From an uncultured Collinsella sp. (GTDB lineage Bacteria; Actinomycetota; Coriobacteriia; Coriobacteriales; Coriobacteriaceae), in NCBI GenBank assembly GCA_902495155.1, contig CABUWD010000007.1:1-28040 (forward strand): DNA of 28,040 nt, in the 5' to 3' direction. Below are positions 6,690 to 14,670 of this stretch, in pieces. A program made the position numbers and the translations under genes. The notes under the pieces were generated by a model, which saw only the letters and a program-made list of their open reading frames with translations, had not been told where the DNA came from and did no database searches. Position 1 is the stretch's first letter; each line of letters opens with the position of its first letter.

Positions 6690-6840
6690 TGGGAACTTTG
6701 GCTGATAGGTTTAGCGCAATGGGGGTTTGGCTGAAGGGACCTTTGGTATCCGTTCGGACACTTTGGCCCTTGATGAGCGTTTGGCTGATTGCTGCTTTGG
6801 GTACTGTTTGGGTTACTTTGGGTTTGTTTGATTTTTAATT
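6690..6840 (+). other. G/T-rich tract with repeated TTTGGCTGA
   Basis: The gap before the nitroreductase is strongly depleted in A and C on the plus strand. It contains three copies of TTTGGCTGA (6697-6705, 6726-6734, 6780-6788) plus further TTTGG/TTTGGG units up to about 6825. A short open frame (ATG at 6719 to a stop at 6836-6838) encodes a hydrophobic peptide of 39 residues but has no ribosome-binding site. I assign no function. Confidence 0.5.
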
Positions 6841-6854
6841 GTTGGAGGGCTTGT

Positions 6855-7385
6855 ATGTCTTATTTGGATCTGGCTCGGGGTCGGTATTCTTGTCGTGAGT
6901 TTGAAGATCGGGCTGTGGAGCAGGCTGTGGTGGATGCCATTGTTGAGACTGGGCGTATTGCTCCTTCTGCTTGCAATAATCATCCTTCTCGTGTGATGGT
7001 GTTGGATACGCCTGAGCTTCTGGAGAAGGCTGCTGCTTGTCAGCCTCGGTTTGCTCGTGATGGGTCTATCTTTGGCGCTCCGCTTATCTTCCTTATTTGC
7101 AGCGTTACTGATGATGCTTGGGTACGCCCGTATGATCAGATGAATTCCAGTGAAATCGATACGTCCATCGTGTGTGATCAGATGATGATGGAGGCCACCG
7201 AGCAGGGCCTGGGAACGTGCTGGGTATGCCATTTTAAGCCCGAGGTGGCACAGGAGCAGTTCAACCTGCCCGAGGGCGTCTATCCCTATCACATGCTCGT
7301 CTGCGGATATCCTGCCGACCACATCGCCGATTCCGAGCATCGCGAGGCCCGTACCATTCCCCTCTCCGACTTCCTCCTCAAGTAG
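6855..7385 (+). CDS. Nitroreductase-family FMN oxidoreductase
   Basis: A 176-residue small nitroreductase. It has the N-terminal FMN phosphate motif RYSCREF (residues about 9-15), the PSACNNHP segment that follows helix 2 (about 37-44), and the GLGTCWV strand near residue 120 that ends the FMN site. A GYPAD motif comes late in the chain. These flavoenzymes use NAD(P)H to reduce nitro compounds, quinones or flavins as dimers. ATG at 6855 follows GGAGGG (6844-6849). The first 85 or so codons end mostly in T or G, whereas codons after about 7190 end mainly in C, as in the rest of the window. The 5' part therefore looks compositionally foreign or recombined. It ends before an intrinsic terminator and faces divIVA. 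Its physiological substrate is unknown. Confidence 0.88.
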   Translation: MSYLDLARGRYSCREFEDRAVEQAVVDAIVETGRIAPSACNNHPSRVMVLDTPELLEKAAACQPRFARDGSIFGAPLIFLICSVTDDAWVRPYDQMNSSEIDTSIVCDQMMMEATEQGLGTCWVCHFKPEVAQEQFNLPEGVYPYHMLVCGYPADHIADSEHREARTIPLSDFLLK

Positions 7386-7432
7386 ATTTTGGGACATGCC
7401 CTAAAACCTATCCTTGACCGCTCACCGGTTCG

Positions 7433-7470
7433 CCGAGTTCTGCGCCACTATGTGCAGGGCTCGGTTTTTT
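7433..7470 (+). terminator. Intrinsic terminator after the nitroreductase gene
   Basis: CCGAG (7433-7437) and CTGC (7440-7443) pair with GCAG (7454-7457) and CTCGG (7460-7464) across a 2x2 internal loop, followed by six T residues (7465-7470). It is a plus-strand terminator, 48 bases after the stop. Confidence 0.8.
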
Positions 7471-7498
7471 ATGTTGCGCGCCCCGGTACAGTCATAAT

Positions 7499-7525
7499 AA
7501 AGGACCCGCAAGCTGCGGGTCCTTT
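7499..7525 (-). terminator. Intrinsic terminator after divIVA (probably bidirectional)
   Basis: A perfect 12-bp stem AAAGGACCCGCA/TGCGGGTCCTTT with a 3-base loop. Read on the minus strand it ends in TTTATTAT, closing the divIVA transcript 26 bases after its stop. Read on the plus strand it ends in CCTTTCT, giving a second stop for the nitroreductase. Confidence 0.85.
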
Positions 7526-7551
7526 CTAGGCACTAAATTGTAGGCCGAATG

Positions 7552-8226
7552 TTAGTCCAGGTCGTCGGCAGCGAAGTTGTCGATCGGGGCGAAGGGATCG
7601 GCCACGGGGACAACCGGGTCAGCGACGGGCAGCGGCTCGGCGGGAACAGTCACTGCAGGAGAAGCGGCAGAACCGACCGGCGTGGAAGCCATCAGATCGG
7701 CCGGGAAGGAATTCTGGGCATCGTCCATGAAGTGCTGGATGAGCTTGAGATACTCTGCCTTGAACTCCTCACGGGAAGCCTTGAGACGATCGATCTCCTC
7801 GAGCTCGGCCTGCTTCTCGGTCAGAGCCTGGCGGATAACCTCGCGGGCCTTGGCGTCAGCCTCGTTGCGGATACGCTCAGCGTTCTCGTTGGCATCGTTG
7901 ACGATGGTCTCAGCGGTCTGCTGGGCAGCGATCAGGGCAGCGGAAATCTGGCGCTCCTGAGCGGAGAAGTCAGGGGCGGGAGCAGCCACGGGGGCGGCAG
8001 GAACGGCCTGGGCGGTGGCATCCTGAGCCTGGGCAAGCTGAGCCTGCGCATCGGCAAGCTGCTGCTCGGTAGCAGTCAGACGACCCTTAAGGTCGACGAT
8101 CTTAGCGAGCATAGCGTCAACCTCGGAGGACAGCGTCTCCAAGAAGACGTCGACCTCGGCAGGATCGTAGCCACGCTTGGCCTCAGAGAAAGTCTGAGCC
8201 TGGATGTCTGCAGGGGTAATAGCCAT
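7552..8226 (-). CDS. divIVA: DivIVA-domain cell-division/polarity protein
   Basis: 224 residues. The N-terminal lipid-binding DivIVA domain shows ITPADIQAQTFSEAKRGYDP and AEVDVFLE (residues about 3-30). It is followed by two long heptad-like coiled-coil stretches (about 31-70 and 88-155) separated by an Ala/Pro linker, and a Pro/Val/Asp-rich tail. DivIVA (Wag31 in actinobacteria) binds negatively curved membrane and recruits septal or polar growth proteins. ATG at 8226 has AGGAGA seven bases upstream. It is the last gene of the yggS-sepF-yggT-divIVA group, 61 bases after yggT, and is followed by a strong terminator. Confidence 0.9.
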   Translation of the reverse strand: MAITPADIQAQTFSEAKRGYDPAEVDVFLETLSSEVDAMLAKIVDLKGRLTATEQQLADAQAQLAQAQDATAQAVPAAPVAAPAPDFSAQERQISAALIAAQQTAETIVNDANENAERIRNEADAKAREVIRQALTEKQAELEEIDRLKASREEFKAEYLKLIQHFMDDAQNSFPADLMASTPVGSAASPAVTVPAEPLPVADPVVPVADPFAPIDNFAADDLD

Positions 8227-8287
8227 AACAAGTCTCCTTTTTCATCGCCTCGGCGCTACACGCCCGACGTAAGTTACTAAGACAGTT

Positions 8288-8569
8288 CTACACGAGTATA
8301 CCTATAAGAAGCTGCAGAACCAGCCTCTGCACCAACTGCAACGCAATAATCGCAACGACCGGCGAAAAATCGATACCGCCCATCGGCGGGATGAAACGAC
8401 GGAACAGGTTGAGCCACGGACCGCACACGCTATCAAGCACCGCAGCAATATCCTGAAGCAAACCACCCTGCTTCATGGGAATCCACGTCATAAAGCAGTA
8501 GACGACAATGAGCGTGGAATAGAAGTTGAACAGCGTGTTGACCAGCTGGACGATAGTGTAGATGTTGAT
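8288..8569 (-). CDS. yggT: YggT-family membrane protein (apparent ATC start)
   Basis: A 93-residue YggT/YlmG protein with two hydrophobic segments. The family core FRRFIPPMGGIDFSPVVAIIAL is obvious in the second half. The only in-frame ATG (8491) would delete the whole first membrane segment (IYTIVQLVNTLFNFYSTLIVV). Upstream of it the frame is open back to the sepF stop and contains no ATG, GTG or TTG. The best initiation site is ATC at 8569-8567, six bases after a clean AGGAG (8580-8576); ATT at 8575 is a less likely alternative. YggT proteins affect septum and nucleoid organisation. The order yggS-sepF-yggT-divIVA matches other Gram-positives. A sequencing error at the start codon is also possible. 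Confidence 0.8.
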   Translation of the reverse strand: MNIYTIVQLVNTLFNFYSTLIVVYCFMTWIPMKQGGLLQDIAAVLDSVCGPWLNLFRRFIPPMGGIDFSPVVAIIALQLVQRLVLQLLIGILV

Positions 8570-8590
8570 GGGAATCTCCTCGTCTTGTCT

Positions 8591-9313
8591 TTACTTAAGG
8601 TAGCCGTCGGCACGAAGCTTCTTGAGATCGGAATCTTTGACCTCGCAACCGGCGGGCAGCACCATGAACACGCGGTCGCCCACCTCCTTGACCGTGGCAC
8701 CCAGACCGCAGGCAAAGCCGTAAGAGAAGTCCAAGACGCGCTTGGCAACTTCGGTGCGTACGCCCACAAAAATCAGTGCGACAGGCTGCTTGGTGCGAAC
8801 GCGGCGCACCACGGTCTCCACGTCGTCATAGCTCTCGGGGCGCAGGACATAGGCCGGCAGCTGCGGTGTGGCGTTGATGATATTGCTCGCATAGGCCGAG
8901 GCATCGCTCGGTGCAGGCGCAGGCGCAGCGGCGGCACGGGCGCGGGTGTTCTCGGCGTAGCTCGACGGCGTGTCATAGGCACCAGGACGATAACCGCTCG
9001 CAACACTGTCCTGCGAGCGCGAAGGCGGGTTATACGTCGTGGCATGGCGGGAGTCATCGCCGACCAGCTGCCCGGAGCGTGTATACACGGCAACCGACTC
9101 AGCTTCACCACGGCGCGTCTGACCAAGCAGGCCGTTGCTCGGCTCGTCTTGGGTGTAGAAGCACTCGCCCGAAGCACCGCTGTAGCCGTTGCCCTGATAG
9201 CCATCGTCATAGCCATCATCGTAGCCGTAGTCGTCGTCCTGGCCATAACCCTGGTCGTAACCCTGCTGGCCGCCCAGGTGCATCTTATTTTTAATCTCGT
9301 CAAGGAAGCCCAT
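8591..9313 (-). CDS. sepF: Cell division protein SepF
   Basis: 240 residues. The N-terminus MGFLDEIKNKMHL is the amphipathic membrane-anchoring helix. Residues about 14-46 form a Gly/Tyr/Asp-rich low-complexity linker with repeated GY units. A disordered middle follows. The C-terminal domain (about 150-240) is the SepF FtsZ-binding fold with PESYDDVETVVRRVRTKQPV, VGVRTEVAKRVLDFSYG and RVFMVLPAG. SepF polymerises and tethers FtsZ to the membrane. With no ftsA in this cluster it is the likely sole anchor, as in other Actinomycetota. ATG at 9313 has GAGAGGAC upstream and produces the conserved amphipathic N-terminus. It sits between yggS (60-base gap) and yggT (21-base gap). Confidence 0.93.
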   Translation of the reverse strand: MGFLDEIKNKMHLGGQQGYDQGYGQDDDYGYDDGYDDGYQGNGYSGASGECFYTQDEPSNGLLGQTRRGEAESVAVYTRSGQLVGDDSRHATTYNPPSRSQDSVASGYRPGAYDTPSSYAENTRARAAAAPAPAPSDASAYASNIINATPQLPAYVLRPESYDDVETVVRRVRTKQPVALIFVGVRTEVAKRVLDFSYGFACGLGATVKEVGDRVFMVLPAGCEVKDSDLKKLRADGYLK

Positions 9314-9373
9314 GGTTGTGTCCTCTCGCGGTTTAGTGCAGGCGCCCCGATAATCAGTGCGCACTTCAGAGCC

Positions 9374-10111
9374 TTATTTTACTGCAAACTCCGGGCTAAA
9401 TACTACCCTGCCCAGGCGAACGAGCGTAGAGCCCTCCTCAAGGGCAGGCTCAAAGTCTTCGCTCATGCCGCAGGAAAGCTCAGGCAGGTTCAAATCGGGA
9501 TGCGCCGCCTCCAGCTCATCCCTCAGCTCACGAAGCCCCGCAAAGGTGCGGCGTGCCACATCCTTATTCCCCCGGGGCGCCATAGTCATAAGCCCCTGTA
9601 CGCAAATTCCCTCAAGTTCCGCAAGCTCACCCGCGGCGGCGCGAATCTCATCGGGCGAAAAGCCTCCCTTCGACTCCTCACCACTCACATTGACCTCAAT
9701 GAGCACACGCTGGGGGCCGGCGAGTTCGCCTGCCTCAATCTTGCGGGCAGCACGGCTCGAGATCGCCTGCGCCAGATGCAGCGAACCCACCGAGTGAATC
9801 AGCTCGGCTGAGCCCAGCACCGCATTGATCTTATTGGTCTGCAGGTTGCCGATCATATCGAAGCGCACCTCGGGCAGCTCCGGATGCTCCGCCAAACCTG
9901 TGAGCTTGCGAACCAGCTCCTGCGGGCGATTCTCGGCAAAATGGCGATACCCCGCCTGGATGGCGGCAACGGTCTCATCGACACCAACGGTCTTGGACAC
10001 GGCAATGAGGCGCGCGGCGTCGTGGGGACGGCCCGCGCGATCGAGCGCCGCATAAAAACGTTCCAGAATCTGCTCGCGGCGAGCGCGCATCAAGTCCAAA
10101 TAGTTATCCAT
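9374..10111 (-). CDS. yggS: YggS/PLPBP-family pyridoxal-phosphate homeostasis protein
   Basis: A 245-residue single-domain alanine-racemase-like TIM barrel (COG0325) that binds PLP but has no known enzyme activity and buffers PLP and amino-acid pools. The PLP lysine is Lys40 in the AVSKTV motif. Other family blocks are HFAENRPQELVRK (ENR-Q-L), FDMIGNLQTNKI (normally HxIGxLQxNK; His is replaced by Asp-Met here), VNVSGEESKGGF, GLMTMAP and LSCGMSEDFEPAL, followed by LVRLGRVVF. ATG at 10111 lies nine bases after GGAGG. In Gram-positives yggS is normally placed between ftsZ/yfiH and sepF. Here the pst operon lies between yfiH and yggS. Confidence 0.93.
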   Translation of the reverse strand: MDNYLDLMRARREQILERFYAALDRAGRPHDAARLIAVSKTVGVDETVAAIQAGYRHFAENRPQELVRKLTGLAEHPELPEVRFDMIGNLQTNKINAVLGSAELIHSVGSLHLAQAISSRAARKIEAGELAGPQRVLIEVNVSGEESKGGFSPDEIRAAAGELAELEGICVQGLMTMAPRGNKDVARRTFAGLRELRDELEAAHPDLNLPELSCGMSEDFEPALEEGSTLVRLGRVVFSPEFAVK

Positions 10112-10161
10112 TGCCAATCGCCTCCGCTGACAGCCAAACAAGTAGTCCCATGCTAACGCAA

Positions 10162-10193
10162 GAGCGCGGCCCCGCATGTGCAAGGCCGCGCTC
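10162..10193. terminator. GC-rich hairpin between phoU and yggS
   Basis: A perfect 10-bp stem GAGCGCGGCC/GGCCGCGCTC with a 12-base loop, located about 40 bases after the phoU stop on the minus strand. Only a few scattered T residues follow, so it may be a weak or factor-assisted terminator, or an mRNA 3'-end stabiliser, at the boundary of the pst operon. Confidence 0.5.
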
Positions 10194-10230
10194 ACTTAGG
10201 TATTTACAATCTTTCGACGAACGGGGCTAC

Positions 10231-11088
10231 TTACTCCTCGTCGTCCTCGCCATCGTCCTCATCCTCAAGATGATCGAGCAGGTAGCGAAGACCCTCGCTG
10301 ACCTCGTTAACGGGCACCTTGGCAACGTAGCGTGCATCGACGGCGGGCCTCATGATAACACCCTCGCCCGAAGGCACGCGCATGCTCTCGAGCTCATCCT
10401 CATCAGTGCAGGCGATATCACCGGCAGTCATACGCTGTCCGGTCAACAGGAAGGTCAGACGGCAGGCGGCATCGATGGAAATCGAGGCGATGCGATCGAG
10501 ATAGCGCGATACCATGATGGCGCGGCGCAGGTCGTCATAGTTGCTGTCGTCGTCCATAAAATCGCCCGTGTCCATGCGGTTAAAGGTGCGGAAGAACTTC
10601 TCGTAGGCGGCGTGCACTGGCTCGTCCTCGACGGCCAAGTTGCAGATGATGGACATGTCGTTGGTGACGAGCGCAGAAAGCGAAGAGCCCAGCACCTGGT
10701 AGACGGCCTCAGCCTCGGCCTCGACCGTGCCGACAAGCTCCTTGGGCAGCGAGATGTCGGCCTTGATCATATGACGCGTGGCGCGGCAAATCTGGCGAAC
10801 CTTATCGGTCATGCGCTGCAGGTTAAAGTCGACGTAGATGATCGTCTGCAGCAAGCGGAAGTCGGAGGCGACCGGTGACTGCGTGGCAATCAGGTTGTAG
10901 CAGACGGCCTCCAGGTTGGCGCAGCGTGCGTCAATCGAAAGCGTACGCTTCTTGGTCTTGGTGGCGAGCTTGCGGTCGTCGGTCACATAGGCCTTCACGG
11001 CATCGTGGAGGGCCAGATCGACGGCCTCGTAGATGCTCAGCATCTCGTGACGGGCCTCGATGAGCTGACGGGAAAACAGTTTGCGCAT
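10231..11088 (-). CDS. phoU: Phosphate-signalling protein PhoU with acidic C-terminal extension
   Basis: 285 residues. The first 215 or so form the two PhoU three-helix repeats. The first repeat runs from LFSRQLIEARHEMLSIYEAVDLALHDAV to LRMTDKVRQICRAT-like sequence, and the second ends with MVSRYLDRIASISIDAACRLTFLLTGQ. PhoU couples the PstSCAB transporter to the PhoR kinase and represses Pho signalling when phosphate is plentiful. Unusually, about 65 residues follow the canonical end, containing a predicted structured stretch (VDARYVAKVPVNEVSEGLRYLLDHL) and a final run of Asp/Glu. ATG at 11088 has GGAG six bases upstream. It follows pstB after 92 bases. No phoR or phoB is in the window. Confidence 0.9.
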   Translation of the reverse strand: MRKLFSRQLIEARHEMLSIYEAVDLALHDAVKAYVTDDRKLATKTKKRTLSIDARCANLEAVCYNLIATQSPVASDFRLLQTIIYVDFNLQRMTDKVRQICRATRHMIKADISLPKELVGTVEAEAEAVYQVLGSSLSALVTNDMSIICNLAVEDEPVHAAYEKFFRTFNRMDTGDFMDDDSNYDDLRRAIMVSRYLDRIASISIDAACRLTFLLTGQRMTAGDIACTDEDELESMRVPSGEGVIMRPAVDARYVAKVPVNEVSEGLRYLLDHLEDEDDGEDDEE

Positions 11089-11180
11089 GGTTCACTCCAA
11101 TCAGTTGGGTGCGGTCATGCCGCCCGCACAGTGAATACGCACCGGACCAGATCCGATCGGCTTGGGACTAGTCGCACAGA

Positions 11181-11984
<804 letters not shown>

Positions 11985-11996
11985 GGGACTCCTTAA

Positions 11997-12902
11997 CTAG
12001 CGACGCTTGCGCGACAGGAAGCGCGCAAACAGGTTGAAGGCCAAAATGATCACCATCAGCAAGAGCGCGGTGCCGTAGGCTGCGTTCATGTTGATGCCGT
12101 CGTTGGCAAGCAGGTACAGGTGAACGGTCATGGGACGACCGGAATCGAGCGGCGAAATAGGTAGATTGATGGCCTGGCCCATGGTGTAGAGCACCACGGC
12201 GGTCTCGCCGATGGCACGGCCGATGGCAAGGACGATGCCCGTGGCAATGCGGCCAAAGGCCGAAGGAAGCACGATCTTGGAGACGACCTGCCACTTGGTA
12301 GCGCCCAGGCCGTACGCGCCCCAACGGATATAGCGCGGAACGGCGCGAATGGCTTCTTCGGTGGTGCGCATGACGATGGGAAGCATCAAGAGCGCGAGCG
12401 CCAGAGCGGCCGAGACCATCGAAAGGCCCAGGCCCATAGCCTCGACAAACAAGGCGTAGCCAAACAGGCCCATAACGATGGAGGGCACCGAGGCCAAAGC
12501 GTCAGCAGCGTAGCGAATGAGCTCGACGACCTTGCCCTGCTTGGCGTACTCGGCCAGATAGACGGCTGCCAGCACAGCGATCGGCGTGCAGATAAGCATG
12601 GCGAGCGCCGTCACGTAGACGGTCGAGACGATCGTGGGCCAAATTCCGCCCTCGGCGTTGACGCCCTGGGGCCAACCGAAGATAAAGTCGAGCGAGATGT
12701 GTGGCAGGCCGTTGATGACCACGTAGGCGATGATAGCGACCAGCACCAGCGTGGTGATGTAGGCAGCGGCACGAAACACGCCAAGCATGATCTTGTTGGA
12801 CAGGTCCTTGTTGATGCGGCCCTTCTTGCCGTGGGAAAGGGCACGCTTGATGCGCTCGCGCGACGAGGTCGTATCGACCGTCGTGTCAACGGAATCGGAC
12901 AT
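11997..12902 (-). CDS. pstA: Phosphate ABC transporter permease PstA
   Basis: A 301-residue inner-membrane permease with an approximately 45-residue charged cytoplasmic N-terminus followed by six hydrophobic segments. The cytoplasmic EAA loop that docks on PstB is visible as EAIRAVPRYIRWGAYGLGAT followed by KWQVVSKIVLPSA. It forms the membrane channel together with PstC. ATG at 12902 has GAGGGGG six bases upstream and lies three bases after the pstC stop, indicating tight translational coupling. Confidence 0.95.
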   Translation of the reverse strand: MSDSVDTTVDTTSSRERIKRALSHGKKGRINKDLSNKIMLGVFRAAAYITTLVLVAIIAYVVINGLPHISLDFIFGWPQGVNAEGGIWPTIVSTVYVTALAMLICTPIAVLAAVYLAEYAKQGKVVELIRYAADALASVPSIVMGLFGYALFVEAMGLGLSMVSAALALALLMLPIVMRTTEEAIRAVPRYIRWGAYGLGATKWQVVSKIVLPSAFGRIATGIVLAIGRAIGETAVVLYTMGQAINLPISPLDSGRPMTVHLYLLANDGINMNAAYGTALLLMVIILAFNLFARFLSRKRR

Positions 12903-12905
12903 AGC

Positions 12906-13832
12906 CTACCCCCTCTTCTTCTTGGAAATCAGACGAACGATACCCACCAGCGTGGCGGAGATGATAAACAGGACCACACCCATGCCGAACAGCGCCGAGC
13001 GGTGCAGACCCGAGGAATAGCTCATGTCGAGCGCAATCTGGCTCGTGAGCGTCGAGATGGGGCTCGCAATGCTGTCGGGAATAACCGGGGCGTTACCTAC
13101 GACCATGAGCACGGCCATGGTCTCGCCGATGGCACGGCCCATACCCAGCACGATGGCATCAACGATACCCAGCTTCGCGGCAGGTAGCACGACCTTATAG
13201 ATGGTCTGCCACTTTGTGGCGCCCATGGCATACGATGCCTCGCGAATGCCCATGGGAATGGAATTGAGAGCATCGATGGTGAGCGTGGTGATGGTAGGGA
13301 CGATCATGATGGCGAGCACAAACCACGCCGTCAGCGCACCAAAACCAAGGCCGCCGGTCAGTTGTGCGATAAACGGGCGGATGATGATCATGCCAAAGAA
13401 GCCGTAGATGATGGAGGGTATGCCCGCCAGCAGGTCAACGGCGGGGCTGATGAGCTTGCGCACGCGCTTGCTGGCAATCTCGACCAGGTAAACGGCCGTA
13501 CCCACGCCCAGCGGCACGCCCATGGCGAGCGCACCGACGGTCACCAGACCCGAGCCAGCAAGCAGCGACAAGATGCCGTAGTGGCCCTCGGAAGGCGCCC
13601 ACGTAAAGCTAAAGAAGTCAGCCAGACCGATGTCAGTAAAGACGGGCAGCGCCGAGTACGTGGTAAAGACAAAAATCAGGATGACGGTAACGACCGCCAA
13701 GAACGCGCAGGCAAAGAAGATCCACTGCAGCGCCTTCTCCTTGATATAGGTACTGCGCGATACGAGCGCCAGCTCGCGCTTCTTGGGCGTCTGAACATTC
13801 TGCTCAGTCTGGGAGTTTTCCTGTGCTTCCAT
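12906..13832 (-). CDS. pstC: Phosphate ABC transporter permease PstC
   Basis: A 308-residue permease with a hydrophilic N-terminus of about 40 residues and six or more hydrophobic segments. The EAA loop is IREASYAMGATKWQTIYKVV, followed by LPAAKLGIVDAIVLGMGRAIGET. ATG at 13832 is preferred because GGGGAG lies eight bases upstream. A GTG at 13841 would add three residues but sits directly on that ribosome-binding site. The start is one base beyond the pstS stop, so translation is probably coupled. Confidence 0.95.
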   Translation of the reverse strand: MEAQENSQTEQNVQTPKKRELALVSRSTYIKEKALQWIFFACAFLAVVTVILIFVFTTYSALPVFTDIGLADFFSFTWAPSEGHYGILSLLAGSGLVTVGALAMGVPLGVGTAVYLVEIASKRVRKLISPAVDLLAGIPSIIYGFFGMIIIRPFIAQLTGGLGFGALTAWFVLAIMIVPTITTLTIDALNSIPMGIREASYAMGATKWQTIYKVVLPAAKLGIVDAIVLGMGRAIGETMAVLMVVGNAPVIPDSIASPISTLTSQIALDMSYSSGLHRSALFGMGVVLFIISATLVGIVRLISKKKRG

Positions 13833-13833
13833 G

Positions 13834-14670
13834 CTACTCACTCCCCTTCTCGTCGTTGGTGACGGGAATAAAGCCCGCCTCGCGAATCTGCTTGTCCATC
13901 TTTTCGGACGTCACATAGTCGATGTAATCCTGCGCCTGCTGCGAAGGCACACCCTTCACAAAGAAGTAAAGGTCGCGCGAGATGGGATAGCCGCCACTCG
14001 CGACCGTCTTCTCGGACGCCTCAACATGATTGACCGAGACGGCCTTGACCGAGGTCTTGGCGTTGAGGCTATCGACGAAGCCCAGCGAAATGTAGCCGAT
14101 GGCCCCACGCGAACGAGATACCACGTCGCGCACCTGGCCCGTACCCGAAAGAACGGCCGAGCGGCGATCGAACGGCGTGCCATCCATCACGATGGTACGG
14201 AAGGCCTCGCGCGTACCGGACGCCTCGTCTCGGTTGATGACCTGAATCCTCAGGTCCTCGCCACCGACCTCTTTCCAATTGGTAATCTTGCCGGCGTAGA
14301 TATCGCGGAGCTGCTCGGTCGAGAGGTTATCGACGGGGTTGTCGTCGTTCACGATGACCGCAATACCGTCGTGGGCAATGACAATGGGAGTCAGGCCCAG
14401 ATCCTGTTCGTCGGCATTGAGTCCACGGGAGGAGCTGGCGATATCGGCCGTGCCGGCGCTGACGGCCTCGATCCCAGCGGAAGAACCCAAACCGGAAACG
14501 AGCACGTCGATGCCGGTCTCCTCCTTAAAGCCCTCGGCCGCAATCTCGGCGATAGGAAGGCAGGTCGTGGAGCCGGCCACGGTAATGGAAGAGCTAGAAG
14601 ATCCCGAAGAACAGGCGCACAGCGTAAGCGTAAGCACAGCGGCGCTCAGGACCGATACGATCTTTCTCAT
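13834..14670 (-). CDS. pstS: Phosphate-binding lipoprotein PstS
   Basis: A 278-residue periplasmic-type binding protein. The N-terminus is a lipoprotein signal: MRKIVS, a hydrophobic core, then a lipobox-like LCAC with Cys20 as the likely lipidated residue, followed by a Ser/Gly linker. Phosphate-site blocks are visible: VAGSTTCLPIAE near the mature N-terminus, SSRGLNADE (the SR-type loop), and RDEASGTREAF (the conserved GTR phosphate ligand loop). It captures phosphate outside the membrane and delivers it to PstCA. The start codon overlaps the yfiH stop in an ATGA, and there is no separate strong ribosome-binding site, so expression probably depends on yfiH translation. Confidence 0.95.
   Translation of the reverse strand: MRKIVSVLSAAVLTLTLCACSSGSSSSSITVAGSTTCLPIAEIAAEGFKEETGIDVLVSGLGSSAGIEAVSAGTADIASSSRGLNADEQDLGLTPIVIAHDGIAVIVNDDNPVDNLSTEQLRDIYAGKITNWKEVGGEDLRIQVINRDEASGTREAFRTIVMDGTPFDRRSAVLSGTGQVRDVVSRSRGAIGYISLGFVDSLNAKTSVKAVSVNHVEASEKTVASGGYPISRDLYFFVKGVPSQQAQDYIDYVTSEKMDKQIREAGFIPVTNDEKGSE

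Noticed and set aside
6719..6838. Short hydrophobic ORF of 39 codons before the nitroreductase
   Set aside because: No ribosome-binding site, and the hydrophobicity follows from the G/T-rich repeat composition.
8585..9811. Long plus-strand open frame (408 codons) opposite sepF and yggS
   Set aside because: Antisense shadow spanning two recognised genes; no family motifs.
13833..13841. GTG at 13841 as the pstC start
   Set aside because: It lies on the ribosome-binding site; ATG at 13832 has proper SD spacing and one-base separation from the pstS stop.
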